Origin: Porpolomopsis calyptriformis
Taxonomy: Eukaryota > Basidiomycota > Agaricomycetes > Agaricales > Hygrophoraceae
Direction: 5' to 3'
Length of the DNA stretch: 64,000 bases
Assembly: GCA_951640195.1 (NCBI GenBank)
Contig: OX621174.1
Location: 1,364,001 to 1,428,000 of the forward strand
Part shown: piece after piece, positions 1 to 8,519 of the stretch
Position numbering within the stretch: position 1 is the stretch's first letter
Layout of the letters: each line of letters begins with the position of its first letter
Notes under the pieces: generated by a model
Told to the model about the DNA's origin: nothing
What the model saw: the letters and a program-made list of their open reading frames with translations, nothing else
Databases searched by the model: none
Program-made: the position numbers and the translations under genes

Positions 1-1477
1 TTGGGGTTCTCAAAACAGGAGCAGAGGTAAGCGTATTCTTGAGGGTATCAAAAGCACGTTGTTGCCTAGGAGTCCAAATCCATTCTTGATCCTTTCGTAG
101 GAGCTCATTAAGAGGACGAGCAATCAGGGAGTAATCCTTGATAAACCTTCGCCAAAAGTTGGCAGTGCCAAGGAAGGATTGGAGATCTCGTTTCTTCTGG
201 GGGATAGGCCAGGTTCTGATTGCCTCAACCTTCTTGGGGTTAATGGCAATGTGGCCTTTAGAGATCATCATTCCCAGATAAATCACTTCCTTTTTCTCGA
301 ACTGGCACTTGACAGGTTTGCAGGACAATTGATTCTTCTCCATGATCTCTAGAGTTCGTTCCGTCCAATAGGTGAGTTCAGTAAGGTCCTTTCCCATGAT
401 CAGGATATCGTCAATATAGATATGGACCTGCTTGGAATCAATAACCTCTTTGAAGAGAACGTCGATCATTCGTTGAAAGGAGGCAGGCAAGTTTCGCATT
501 CCAAAGAACATAACGGTGGGCTCGAACAGCCCTCGTCGAGTGTTGAAGGCTCCTTTCCATTCGTCTCCTTCTTTGATACGAATATTGTTAAAGCCCCATC
601 GGATATCCATGACTGTGAACAGTTCCGCTTCTGATAACTTGGTTTGTTGAATAATCTCAGAGATGAGAGGTAAGGGATAGGCATCTGGGATTGTGTGAGC
701 ATTCAGATAGCGATAGTCTTGGATTGGACGCAGTCCAGCATCTTGTCCTTGGGCATTAACTTCTTCACCTTTGGCAGCAAAGAAGAATGAGGCAGCTTGT
801 TTGGAGTTTGATCGTCGTATTCGTCCACTTGCAAGTTGTTCCTCTAGGAATTCATTCAGCTTTCCCTGTTCGTACTCAGTGAGTTTGTACACCTTTCCAA
901 TCTTGGGTCTAAAGGTAGGTTCGAGATCAATCGCATGGTCAAATTCTGGTCGTCGTGGGGGAAGTTCATTGAAGGTGGTCTTCATAAACACCTTCCAGTG
1001 CCTCCAGTATTTCTCCGGCACATACTTCTTCATATCTTCCTCCATGGTAGTGGGTCTTGCATGGTCTCCCAGTGAGACCAATCTGATAATCTTGGCGTAG
1101 GAGTCGCCATTCAACGTAGAGCCTACTTGTGACACTATCACTCCAGCCTGAGAAGTCTTGGTTAGGGCCACAGTCTGACGTGAAGTCAGTGTTCCAGCCT
1201 TCTAGTCAACCAGGGGATCGTTACGTTTGAGCCACGGGTAGCCGAGGATAACCTGTATCATATCTCCTAAATTTGTCACTTCCAAATGGGTTCGTTCCCT
1301 AGGAAAATCCGGCGTCTCCATCCACAGGTCTACAGCATATTCGATGGGACCTCCTTGGTTGTCTGTCCCATCTGCGTTCCGCATGGGGATTGGTCCTTCC
1401 AATCGATAAAAAGGGATATCGCACTCCTGCACAAAATTCCAGTTTATAAAGCATCCAGAGGCGCCAGAGTCTATCAA
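1..1477 (-). pseudogene. protease and reverse transcriptase of element A (partial pol)
   Basis: One minus-strand frame, entered at the protease and continuing off the left edge, with a TAG at 1202-1204 between protease and RT. The protease has the LIDSGASGCFI active-site box. RT shows the RPIQDYRYLN region, the FTVMDIRWGFNNI box and HIYIDDILIMG with both catalytic aspartates. The connection to RNase H (GHIAINPKKV, then RDLQSFLGTANFWRKF) is visible near the left edge. The function is polyprotein processing and RNA/DNA-dependent DNA synthesis. The TAG makes this copy defective unless read through. Confidence 0.88.
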
Positions 1478-1647
1478 TGCACTGGCGGCAATTCATCTAC
1501 CAGTGTCTGTGGTCTCCAACCAAAGGGGTATGGTTAAAGCTTCTTCGCTCGAATCAAGTGCACCAAGAATTTGGGAAATAGTTTGCATAGGGGTAGTAGT
1601 ACACATAGAAAAGGAGTCCACAACGCACGAGCTATTGTCCGGACTGT

Positions 1648-3117
1648 TCAAAAACCCTGTTTCTCCAAAGCTCTCTTCAGCTCTTCTTTCCTCTTAGGCT
1701 CCCAGTTGACGATACCACACTTCTCGAAGTCTTGACGAGAATCTTCATTGGAGTTGACCTCCTCAATCGAGGCTGAGGTCTCCAGAACTCGAACATTTCT
1801 TCCTCGACCGGGTTTCTTTCCTCCACAACCTCTAGCTGCTGGGGTGAAGGGGTGGCTTCCAGAACCAGAAGTACTCATCCTAGGAGCATTGGGACAAGAA
1901 CTGGCAAAGTGGCCAAATTGTCCACAGTTGAAACATGCTCCTTTGGGAATTCCTCCTAGTGAAGCAGGCTTTTCTTCTTGTTTGATTCTGGGGGCAGCAG
2001 GGTTGGAATAGGTGGAGGGACCAGCAGGTGGTCCTTGTTGGTAGGGGGTGTTGGTGATGCGAGTGTTGCGAGTCTGGGGCTTAGAAGATGTTCTAGCCAA
2101 AAATTCTTGATGTCGTCTATCAAGTTCAGCAGCACGAGACTGCCATTCAAAGAGGGTGGTGGGTTGACGATCTGAAAGGTAGATCTGTCGCAAAAGGGCG
2201 GGGTTGAGTCCGTCTTTATATAAAGTTGTCAAAGCTTCTTGTCCGTATCCAGTATCATGGGCCCATCGATTGAAATTAATGTTATACTCCTCTGCACTCT
2301 TGTTGAACTGCTTGACATCCTTGATCTTCAGTTGAGCAGTTGACTTGGGGTCCAAGTCTCCAAAGTCTCGGGTAAGGGCTTGTTCAAAGACAGCCCAATC
2401 AGCACCAACCCAGTTCAACGTTGTGTAAGCGTCTACTTGATGCTCAGCCCATGGTTCTGCATTTCCTCCGATCATAAACGACAAGGCATAGATAATCTTG
2501 TCGGCCTCTGAGATTCCTGGTCATCCCAAATGGTTCAGCTTCACTTGACGCAGGAAATTGCGAAGCTTGGTGGGATCACCAGAGAATTCGTCAGGAGGGT
2601 TCATTTTGATCTTGGCAGGGGCAGGGGCAGGGGCAGGGACAGGGGCAGGGGCAGGGACAGGTTGGGGGAATACTGGGGGTGCTTGGAGAGGTTGTGGGAA
2701 TAGCCCAAGAGGGGCAGGGACAGGTTGGGGGCCTATGAGGTTGGCCATCAATACTTGGAGTTGTTGTTCGATTCTATGACTCACTTGCGCTTGGTCTTGT
2801 TGGACCTGCAGCAATTGTTGATAATCCTGCTTCATGATCTCGAAGGCTACGCGTGGATCTTCTTCTTCATCCTCATCATTGTCCTCAGCTCAACCTTTCC
2901 CTTTTGAGTGAGAGGGACCCGCTTGTTCTTCTTCTTCTTGTTCTTCTTCTTCTTGGGCAGGGTCAACCATCTCGTCGGGGATGGGAGCTGGGGCAGGAGG
3001 GAGAGAGCCTTCCTGGGAGAGAGGGATAGCAGGGTGAGGGATAGTGGATGATGAATGAGTCAAAACCATTGGTGGAATGGTGGCAGTTAGATATTGGGGG
3101 GCTTGACGGGAATACAA
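1648..3117 (-). pseudogene. gag of element A (two in-frame stops)
   Basis: One minus-strand frame from the ATG at 3117 to a stop at 1648, broken by stops near 2890 and 2520, would give about 489 residues. The N-terminus is Pro- and Glu-rich, followed by a Pro-Ala repeat, a capsid-like region (PDEFSGDPTKLRNF, then WAVFEQALTRDFGD) and a zinc knuckle CFNCGQFGHFASSC that fits CX2CX4HX4C. Gag would package the element RNA in cytoplasmic particles. Pol lies in a different frame, so frameshifting or re-initiation would be needed. The stop near 2890 reads TGA where a CGA codon is plausible. Confidence 0.85.
2614..2660. repeat. GGGGCA/GGGACA hexamer tandem repeat in gag A
   Basis: About eight tandem copies of a GGGGCA-like hexamer encode the Pro-Ala/Pro-Val run of Gag A on the minus strand. 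It is a coding microsatellite, probably variable in length among copies. Confidence 0.85.
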
Positions 3118-3237
3118 GGGGAGAGAGCAAGCCTAATCAATGTTAACGTCTGGGTGGTGAAATTGATCTTGTGGGTGAAGACCTTCAGCACTGGCCAGAC
3201 AGAGTAGGGGTTGTATAGCGTGGAGTGAGCAAGAAGG

Positions 3238-3249
3238 AAGTCTGTTTCT
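3238..3249 (-). promoter_or_regulatory. Self-primer binding site of element A
   Basis: The 12 bases directly after the LTR (minus strand AGAAACAGACTT) are the exact reverse complement of AAGTCTGTTTCT inside the LTR at 3360-3349. No TGG-initial tRNA complement is present. This is the arrangement of Tf1/sushi-type self-priming elements, where the mRNA 5' end primes minus-strand synthesis. Confidence 0.8.
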
Positions 3250-3608
3250 TGTTAGACGGCAGTCTAGGGTTGATCGCAAGGTTTTACTTCAGGCTCTGGG
3301 TGTAGGGTTTTAAAGGGTTGGAAGACTACTGATTGGGGTGTTAACGAAAGAAACAGACTTATCCTAAGTCTATCTACTGCTAGCTTTATATACTAGCTAA
3401 GTATGAGTCATACTGACTACGTGTGAGTCGTAACGACTATGGATGAGTCATGTAGATAAGGAGAGTGATGGTAGACTAAATATAGATATGGCTTGGTCAC
3501 CTTCTATTACTAAGCAGAGCTTGGGTGGCTAAGCGGTTATTGATGTAAACTGTCTGATGTAAATAGGAACAGACGAGCAAAGGAAAAAGAAAAAATATAT
3601 CTCTGACA
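3250..3608 (-). repeat. 5' LTR of element A (359 bp)
   Basis: Read on the minus strand it starts TGTCAGAG and ends TCTAACA. The length equals that of the solo copy at 47893-48251, which is bounded by a clean target duplication and so fixes both edges. It contains two TGAGTCA sites, an AGATAAG site and a TATATAAAG box about 30 nt before the predicted transcript start. Confidence 0.95.
3349..3392 (-). promoter_or_regulatory. LTR-A TATA box and predicted transcript start
   Basis: TATATAAAG occupies 3392-3384 on the minus strand. The 12-mer AAGTCTGTTTCT at 3360-3349 begins about 31 nt downstream and is exactly complementary to the primer-binding site, so R probably starts there. Position of the start is inferred, not measured. 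Confidence 0.7.
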
Positions 3609-5177
3609 CTTGCTAGGCTTCTGGAGTATGATGTCTGTGTATTTGTTTTGTCTGTGTTCTGTTCGCAGGTGCCATTGTCCAGTAATTGTCCACATGTGTT
3701 GCACAGCTAGCCAATTTGTGAGTATCCTCATGAGTTCGGTATCATAGACGCTCTCCTGAGGTACTGGAGCACCCAGACGGCTGCCCACTGGCACCAATGC
3801 TAACTTGAATGAACGGAAGGGTGATGATTGCATGAGATGCTTGTCAAAGTATTTAAGTGATTCAATCAGCAAGTCCCAAACATGGGGAGCTTCTGGGAGA
3901 GCTGTTGAAGGAGTGTTGGGGAATTGGGCAGGAATGACCCGCATTCGCATCAATCCATCTATGAGAGGCGAGGCCACGTGATAACGGAGTGACATCGCCT
4001 CTGGCCTTACTAAAGCGCCTTCTGCAGTCAGCAAATCTGCCAATTCCTCGCCGGGGGGCACAATCGTTACTTCGTCAAGAAATCCAGCGAATGCAATCTG
4101 AAAGAGTTTGATGGCAGGGCGTGCTTCAGGATGACAGAGAGATGCGACCAAAGAGCAGAAAGTGTTGTACGCATTGATCTCAGTGTAGAGTACCTCAACA
4201 GGAATGCCATCCCAGTTGCGATATGGCAGAGTGTGCGAGTCATGCTCAAGTAGTGAGGGAAGCCTGTTTGAGATGACACATCCACATAGGCAGACCATGC
4301 CCGGATGGCTGGGGAAAGATGTCAACTATGATGATATCATATTAAGCCAAGTAATATACCCATTCGATTTAGCCCACACATCCTGGATAACCTCATCATC
4401 TATGATGATGTCATTATCATTTGCAAATTTATAGAAGAGGGTCTTCACCTCATCGATGTCGAAGTGCAAAGTTTGGATAGAGTTTGAGACATTGAATGGA
4501 GCTAGATGTGACCCCGTCGTGTTCAAGTGTAGGATGTTGAATGTCCCAGTGGCGATAGTGCTGCAAATCGCATAAGCCAATCTGTTGTTTCTAATTTCCT
4601 GGAGCATTCGAAGGAAATTATTTTTGATGTTAATGGGGACTTTATCTAACTCACTGAATTCGTCGATGAGGAGAATAACAGGAAGCTCCTAATTTCCAGC
4701 TGCAAAAGCACCCAGATCATCTGCGTGAAACGATGTAGGCTCAGAAAGTCGAAGTGCTTTCCCAAGTGATCGCCAGAATAACTCTTCGCTCTGCGTATAG
4801 ACCAGTCTCTCAAATGAGACACTATATGAAAGTGCATGAAAGGTGTATATTAGTGGATAGACCAGGCACCAATGGGCACAAGTAATATACTACAGGCCTT
4901 GGTAACCCATCTTATTTAGTAGCTGCTGGAGTCGCAACAACTGCGTCATCTTTCCAGATGATCGAGCTCCTGAGAGCAACACAATTTGATTATACCTTAT
5001 GGCATCCAAGCAAGACTCAGTTGAGGGTTGGTTTGCAGGATCCAGGTAGTAATATGTAGAGGCATCAGAGGCCTCTACATACCCAGGAATGCAAGCTTCC
5101 AGGTTCGCGAACCAGGCCGTTTCTCCAAGGGTATGATGATAGGAGGATGGAGTTGTGCCTGTAATTTGGTTGGTCAT
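3609..5177 (-). pseudogene. P-loop NTPase-REase (Crinkler-type) protein, 3' end removed by LTR-A
   Basis: Three exons on the minus strand: 5177-4894, 4821-4360 and 4308-3609, with introns of 72 and 51 nt that restore the frame. Exon 1 has a Walker A box (LLSGARSSGKMT) and exon 2 a Walker B-like box (PVILLIDEF) after one TAG. A conserved block follows (IATGTFNILHL, SNG then HPGMVCLCG). The C-terminus enters a segment (NKYTDIILQKPS) that I recognise as the start of the restriction-endonuclease-like domain of fungal Crinkler-type NTPase-REase proteins. LTR-A begins right there, so the nuclease core is lost. Just upstream lies truncated copia integrase. Family assignment rests on remembered motifs. 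Confidence 0.65.
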
Positions 5178-5189
5178 ATATTTCGGCTA

Positions 5190-6104
5190 CATCTCTTCCA
5201 TTGGATTGTAGCCAGCTGTTCAGTGTTTCCATTGGCGTTTTCCACTGATTGGTGTAGCGAGGTGATCTGTTATGTAGATAGGCTGCTACCTTCCAGATCT
5301 CTGGCCATAGATCTTCAGGGAGCCTTGCAGAGAGCCTCATGGCTGTGGCTTTCATATGTAGCACCCCCCCAGATCGCTCTGCTGCACCGTTCAGCTCCTT
5401 GGTGTATATAGGTGCTGGTTCATCCTGTATGCCTTGGTGCTTGACCCAGGCCTCATATGCATTCCCTAGGCTGGTTTCGTTATCCCTATGGATAATGCAT
5501 ATACTTAGATCCCACTAGCGTAATGCTATTGCACAGAAGGTCCTCAGAGCATCCAAAAGTCCCTCCTCCCAATGGCGTTGTAGGCTATACACCCAAATCA
5601 TCCCTGTGTACAGGCATTTGAACACCAGGGCGTACCTACAGCTGTTATATGCTGCTGGGAGTTTAAACAGATCAAGATCTAGATGCCACAGGGGCCTTGG
5701 TGACTGCCTGTTCGGTGGACACCTGGATATGATTCTTTTTCCTTTAGCCAGGGAACACTCTTCACATTCCCCCACCAATTGGCCCCTTAGCTGTATACCG
5801 TATATATTGGTGACAGCTTTCTCCAGGGCTTCCTTTTGCATATGCCCAGTACGTAGGTGCCAACATCGTGCATCTCCATCTCTCACATGACAGGGTTCAC
5901 TGGTGGAAGCTGAGAACACCCCCTGTATGCTGGCTGATTGGCACCAGCCTGGTGCATTTGATGGCTTATAATGAATTGGTTGTACAATTTGGTTATATAA
6001 AAGACCACTTTTTCATCCTTGCAAATTGCTATTTTTTCATTGTCATATCTATAGCCACTGGTATGCATCCGTCTATGCGATATAGTTGTGGTATGCGTTC
6101 CTGG
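5190..6104 (-). pseudogene. copia GAG-pre-integrase and integrase core (element J, second half)
   Basis: Minus-strand coding sequence continues the protease exon across the B insertion. It shows a GAG-pre-integrase zinc region (CWHLRTGHM, then CEECSLAKGKR) and integrase core residues: Asp in WHLDLDLFK, Asp in IHRDNETS and Glu in NGAAERSGG, the DDE triad of copia integrase. One stop follows FCAIALR near 5515. The chain breaks off after LNSWLQSNGRDVAEI near 5190, before the reverse transcriptase. It would have catalysed strand transfer of the cDNA into the genome. It is non-functional because it is split and truncated. Confidence 0.88.
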
Positions 6105-6516
6105 TGTTATAAACTGGTTATTGTCGAGATGGTTTTACTTCAGAGTGCTCTGTCCCAAGACGATGATAATATCTCAAGTCCTAGTTATTGGGGTGTCTAA
6201 CGAGGAATCAGACTTAAGGTCTGAGTACAACTAACTAGGAGTTTATATACTGACTATGAACTGCAGATGAGTCAGTGTTACAATGAGGAGTACATGCGGT
6301 TAAGTAAAAGATAAGCATGATAAGAGATGGAGCATGTGAAGGGATGAAACATAAGTAGTTGGAAATGAAAAGTATCCTATCTAAGGTAAATGAAAAAGGT
6401 AAGGCTATGGGGAATCCCATAGCATAATCGTGGGGAATCCCAAGCAAAGATAAGATAAGTCCGACTAAGCAACAATGACTAACATAGAGAAGGAATGAAA
6501 AATTACATCCGTGACA
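6105..6516 (-). repeat. 3' LTR of element B (412 bp)
   Basis: Minus strand TGTCACGG to TTATAACA. It matches 22371-22782 with scattered transitions. Its right neighbour is the 5-bp target duplication of element C, which inserted next to this LTR edge. Confidence 0.95.
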
Positions 6517-6677
6517 TACTGTCATGAAATTGGCGTTCATTCTCTTAAAAATTCTCTCTTTTCTTTGTTCTTTTCTTTTCTTTCTTATAACAGTTCTTTT
6601 AGGAGGAAGGCTGTCTTTATTGGCAGCAGAAATTACTTGTACAAAGGGAGGAGTCCATGTCCGACTAGCTAATTATA

Positions 6678-7508
6678 CTAGTCCGTCTTGGCAATCTCCT
6701 GCACCATACTGTCCCTCAAGAACTCTACAAAACTCGACACTACTTGACCATCTATTGCGGCCAACTTATTACCCCAGTAGATTGCCCCATTGGTGTCACC
6801 ACCGGAGGCCTGCAACTCGGCAGCCTTCCCTTCAACGAAACTCATTGCTATCTTTCTCGCTTCCTCACCCAACCAATCGTTGGTGGGACTCCACAACAAA
6901 CTGGGAGGAATTTCTTCCTCCTTGATCTTGACGTTGACATTAGTCAACAACAACGACAAATCTTCCACTAAGAATAAAGAGTCAACAACCACGAAGAAAG
7001 TGAGGGAATTGAGAAGCTTACCACTAGATAAAGAACTCAATGGACCAGGGGTCCAAGGACGGAAGGGGGGACTGGCATCCCAGTCAACTGCCTCCTTCTT
7101 GACAGAAGGGAGGGAATCAGCCCACTTGTCAGACCCCCAATTAACCTGCTCCTCCAAAGGGAGCTGGGAAGTAGGGGGAGGGGCGTCATCATCCCAAGCT
7201 AAAGAAGGGAAAGCCTATTATCAACAAACACAGACTAATAAAGACAAAACAAAATACTCACCAAGCGGATCCTCCATCAAGCCGCAAGCATGCTGGATTG
7301 GCCAGCGAATGAACAGACACTTCTTGACTTTGTGCTTGCCACCGCAAGCAAAGCAGGAGAAAGAAGACCAACAGAGGTCAGCGTCGGAGGGGATGCGCTG
7401 GAGGTAGTAGTGAAACGAATCACAATCGAGAAAGACAGGAGCAGTGCGGTGCACCACTCCAGACTGCTTGAAGAATCGGACATAGTAGCCTTGGTGGGAG
7501 GGAGTCAT
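6678..7508 (-). CDS. LTR-encoded antisense protein, CCHC-like knuckle (copy 1)
   Basis: Three exons on the minus strand, 7508-7262, 7198-7022 and 6967-6678, with introns of 63 nt (GTGAGT to TTTAG) and 54 nt (GTAAGC to TTAG); the second has a length divisible by three and may be retained. The product is about 237 residues. Exon 1 holds CFACGGKHKVKKC (CX2CX3HX4C), a near-zinc-knuckle, and a further Cys in HAC. Exons 2-3 are acidic and Trp-rich (WGSDKWADS, PSLLWSPTNDWLGEEARK) and end in a helical tail. A TATA box lies 57 nt upstream. The gene is antisense to the retroelement. I do not recognise a family. A nucleic-acid-binding regulator or accessory Gag-like role is inference only. Confidence 0.72.
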
Positions 7509-7555
7509 GATGAATTAACAAGGATTGAACTGAAGCGTAGGGATACAACCCCACA

Positions 7556-7565
7556 CCTTTTATAT
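7556..7565 (-). promoter_or_regulatory. TATA box of the LTR antisense gene
   Basis: Minus strand ATATAAAAGG begins 57 nt before the ATG at 7508, a normal distance for a TATA promoter with a short leader. It is kept in the copies near 14604-14613 and 44541-44550. Confidence 0.6.
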
Positions 7566-7704
7566 GCTCAGACACAAAGGGAAGACCAAAAGGAGGTTCC
7601 TCAGTCAAAGAAGAGAAACCTGATACCCCGGACAAGAGATAGAAACAGTGGCGATCTCATAACTAGAAGAATAATAGGAACCAGTCATGAGACAGCACAG
7701 CCTG

Positions 7705-7767
7705 ATACTGCGGAAGGCTATGCCCAATAGAGTTGAGTCATCAAAACAACACAGCCTTCCGCAGTAT
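7705..7767. repeat. Perfect 15-bp inverted repeat between the two LTR-C promoters
   Basis: Arm ATACTGCGGAAGGCT at 7705-7719 and its exact reverse complement at 7753-7767, separated by 33 bp that include TGAGTCA (7734-7740). Both arms are intact in all three LTR copies (14753-14815 and 44339-44401) although the spacer varies. It lies between the divergent TATA boxes, so it is a candidate operator, or a hairpin in the antisense RNA leader region. Confidence 0.85.
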
Positions 7768-7866
7768 GACTAAGAACAATGGCAAACCTTAAACCGGAAG
7801 CTGTGAACAATAGAAAATAGGGTGACTGCAGAAGCTGACTCATAGTGACTCCTATTTTAGAAATAC

Positions 7867-7907
7867 TATATAAACCCTGAGGGCGAAGCGGATCATCACT
7901 TCGTCCT
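7867..7907 (+). promoter_or_regulatory. LTR-C sense TATA box and predicted transcript start
   Basis: TATATAAA at 7867-7874, then CACTTCGTCCT at 7897-7907, exactly 30 nt after the TATA start. That 11-mer is complementary to the primer-binding site at 8229-8239, which supports 7897 as the RNA 5' end. A TGACTCA site precedes the box. Confidence 0.75.
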
Positions 7908-8015
7908 CCTGTGAGATTACTTGTAGTAGCATGAACGCAATCAGAATCATCAGACTTCTTTTCCATCAGAACAAGAAAAGAGAAACACAAAACACAACTA
8001 CTAAGCCAACCATTC

Positions 8016-8519
8016 ATGCCCATATTCCCTAAACTCTCAGCAGAGGCACGCAACGGATTCAACCCGCAGAACAACTTCTTTGTAGAAGTAAAACTTAATT
8101 CAGAAGGAATCATCACTCTATACGAAGACGTCCCTGTCAGAACCTTCTTCTACATCCTACTAGACTTATTGAGCTCCAAGGCCTGCCTTGTGATTAACGA
8201 AAAAACTTGCAACTACAGTCATGACATTAGGACGAAGTGTTGGAATCACACTGCAGACTGGTTATCCTGCTTAATATTGGACGACAAACGATACCATCTC
8301 CTTAGACAAGAAACATTATTCTTTTCAGCAGCTAAAGGAAGCATAAACTATTTGGCCTACCATAAGCTTGCGAATAAACCAATCAGAATTCAAATAGATA
8401 TACACGAAGACCCTAACTATGAGTCAACCATACCAGGATCCGAGAGATACCACTGTAACTGCGCTCAGTTACCAAGCAGGAATAGAGGACCTGGAGACTC
8501 CTGCAAGCTCCAAGAGTGA
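8016..8519 (+). CDS. ORF0 of element C, starts inside the LTR and crosses the primer site
   Basis: 167 codons from the ATG at 8016 within the LTR, through the LTR end (8226) and the primer-binding site, to a stop at 8519, where it overlaps the gag start (8419) in another frame. Only the 5' LTR can express the full form; the 3' and solo LTR copies keep the first 69 or so codons and then diverge. Visible sequence: FPKLSAEARNGFNP, VRTFFYILLDLLSS. No known domain recognised. Yeast Ty1 likewise begins its first ORF inside the LTR. An ATG at 7931 in another frame precedes it, which weakens the case unless splicing or leaky scanning occurs. Confidence 0.5.
   Translation: MPIFPKLSAEARNGFNPQNNFFVEVKLNSEGIITLYEDVPVRTFFYILLDLLSSKACLVINEKTCNYSHDIRTKCWNHTADWLSCLILDDKRYHLLRQETLFFSAAKGSINYLAYHKLANKPIRIQIDIHEDPNYESTIPGSERYHCNCAQLPSRNRGPGDSCKLQE
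8229..8239 (+). promoter_or_regulatory. Self-primer binding site of element C
   Basis: AGGACGAAGTG, two bases after the LTR, is the exact reverse complement of CACTTCGTCCT at 7897-7907, the predicted RNA 5' end. No tRNA-type TGG start is seen. Confidence 0.8.

Larger units (their letters stand above)
1..3608 (-). mobile_element. Ty3/gypsy element A (chromovirus-type), 5' part; runs off left edge
   Basis: Seen on the minus strand in order: a 359-bp LTR, a primer-binding site, a gag region with zinc knuckle, an aspartic protease (LIDSGAS) and reverse transcriptase with YIDD. RNase H and integrase would lie beyond position 1. The right LTR edge (3608) cuts the REase domain of an NTPase-REase gene, so A is the younger insertion. 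The RT catalytic box is intact, but gag and protease carry several stops. A solo LTR of the same length lies at 47893-48251. Assignment to gypsy is secure; chromovirus is inferred from similarity to elements B and D. Confidence 0.93.
6520..8226 (+). repeat. 5' LTR of element C (1707 bp)
   Basis: Starts TGTCATGAAATT and ends CATGACA. It contains, from left, the antisense three-exon gene (7508-6678), its TATA box, an inverted repeat around a TGAGTCA site, the sense TATA box and predicted transcript start, and the first 70 codons of ORF0. The other copies are at 13568-15274 and, inverted, 43880-45587. Confidence 0.97.

Noticed and set aside
7718..8116. A 132-codon minus-strand frame kept in all three LTR-C copies
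   Set aside because: It overlaps ORF0, the sense promoter and the inverted repeat; its conservation is no more than that of the DNA, and it has no promoter of its own.
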